NCBI GenBank assembly: GCA_009839325.1 | Contig: VXPW01000100.1 | Location: forward strand, 20,804 to 84,803 | Direction of reading: 5' to 3' | DNA: 64,000 nucleotides | DNA from: Rhodospirillales bacterium | GTDB lineage: Bacteria > Pseudomonadota > Alphaproteobacteria > TMED109 | Part shown: positions 63,997 to 64,000 of the stretch, in pieces | Layout: each line of letters opens with the position of its first letter | Position numbering within the stretch: position 1 is the first letter of the stretch | Notes under the pieces: generated by a model | Seen by the model: the letters and a program-made list of their open reading frames with translations, nothing else | Database searches by the model: none | Told to the model about the DNA's origin: nothing | Program-made: the position numbers and the translations under genes

Positions 63997-64000
63997 ATGT
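63997..64000 (+). CDS. Start of a gene running off the window, divergent from LysR
   Basis: ATG at 63997-63999 preceded by GGAG with 8-base spacing. Only the start codon is inside the window, so the product is unknown. Position opposite a LysR gene suggests it is the regulator's target. Confidence 0.5.

Overview
The window is GC-rich, densely packed DNA from an alphaproteobacterium, most like the Rhodospirillales and relatives. The assignment rests on content and gene order: HdaA beside PerM and PPK/PPX, PepA-HolC-NDK, XerD-AccA with an Mcl1-type lyase, aroK-aroB-CNNM, a J-protein ahead of CobS-CobT, MaeB with a phosphotransacetylase-like tail, and RNase E with an acidic insert in its S1 domain. 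No rRNA, tRNA, IS element or CRISPR array was found.

Layout. Positions 1-3250 hold the end of an unknown gene, a saccharopine-dehydrogenase-like oxidoreductase, a stretch with a possible gene remnant, and RNase D. Positions 3250-10752 form one minus-strand run: DUF2066 protein, PerM-type permease, HdaA, an atypical SDR, PPK1, PPX. purM-purN (plus) converge on a minus-strand unit made of a 35-residue membrane peptide, pepA and a gene that fuses HolC (DNA polymerase III chi) to nucleoside diphosphate kinase. maeB is followed by a complete phosphate-sensing locus phoR-pstSCAB-phoU-phoB (17857-25236), with a hairpin between pstS and pstC.

Positions 25478-33739 look accessory and catabolic: an orphan TRAP solute-binding protein, a PhyH-type dioxygenase, an orphan NosR/NirI-type flavin/iron-sulfur membrane protein, then a TIM-barrel isomerase-like protein, an enolase-superfamily dehydratase-like protein, a maleylacetate-reductase-like protein and a VOC protein. 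Next come nhaD, an SPFH/NfeD pair, a TolC-like protein and a small PAS/Cache-like protein.

Positions 39678-46729 form a seven-gene minus-strand run: a 60-residue membrane protein, a 644-residue exported protein of unknown function, xerD, mcl1, accA, an MFS exporter and a NUDIX protein. Facing away are aroK-aroB-CNNM, an AEC transporter and DUF2889, then bolA, a J-domain protein, cobS-cobT, rpmB, an aminotransferase, rne, an N-acetylmuramoyl-L-alanine amidase, and a LysR regulator with a divergent gene starting at the window edge.

Themes: phosphate economy (Pst/Pho plus PPK/PPX), replication control (HdaA, HolC, XerD), RNA turnover (RNase E, RNase D) and central carbon metabolism (MaeB, AccA, Mcl1). 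The most unusual item is the HolC-NDK fusion. Many convergent neighbours end within a few bases of each other or overlap. All function calls come from reading the translated sequence and recalled family features; no database search was run.
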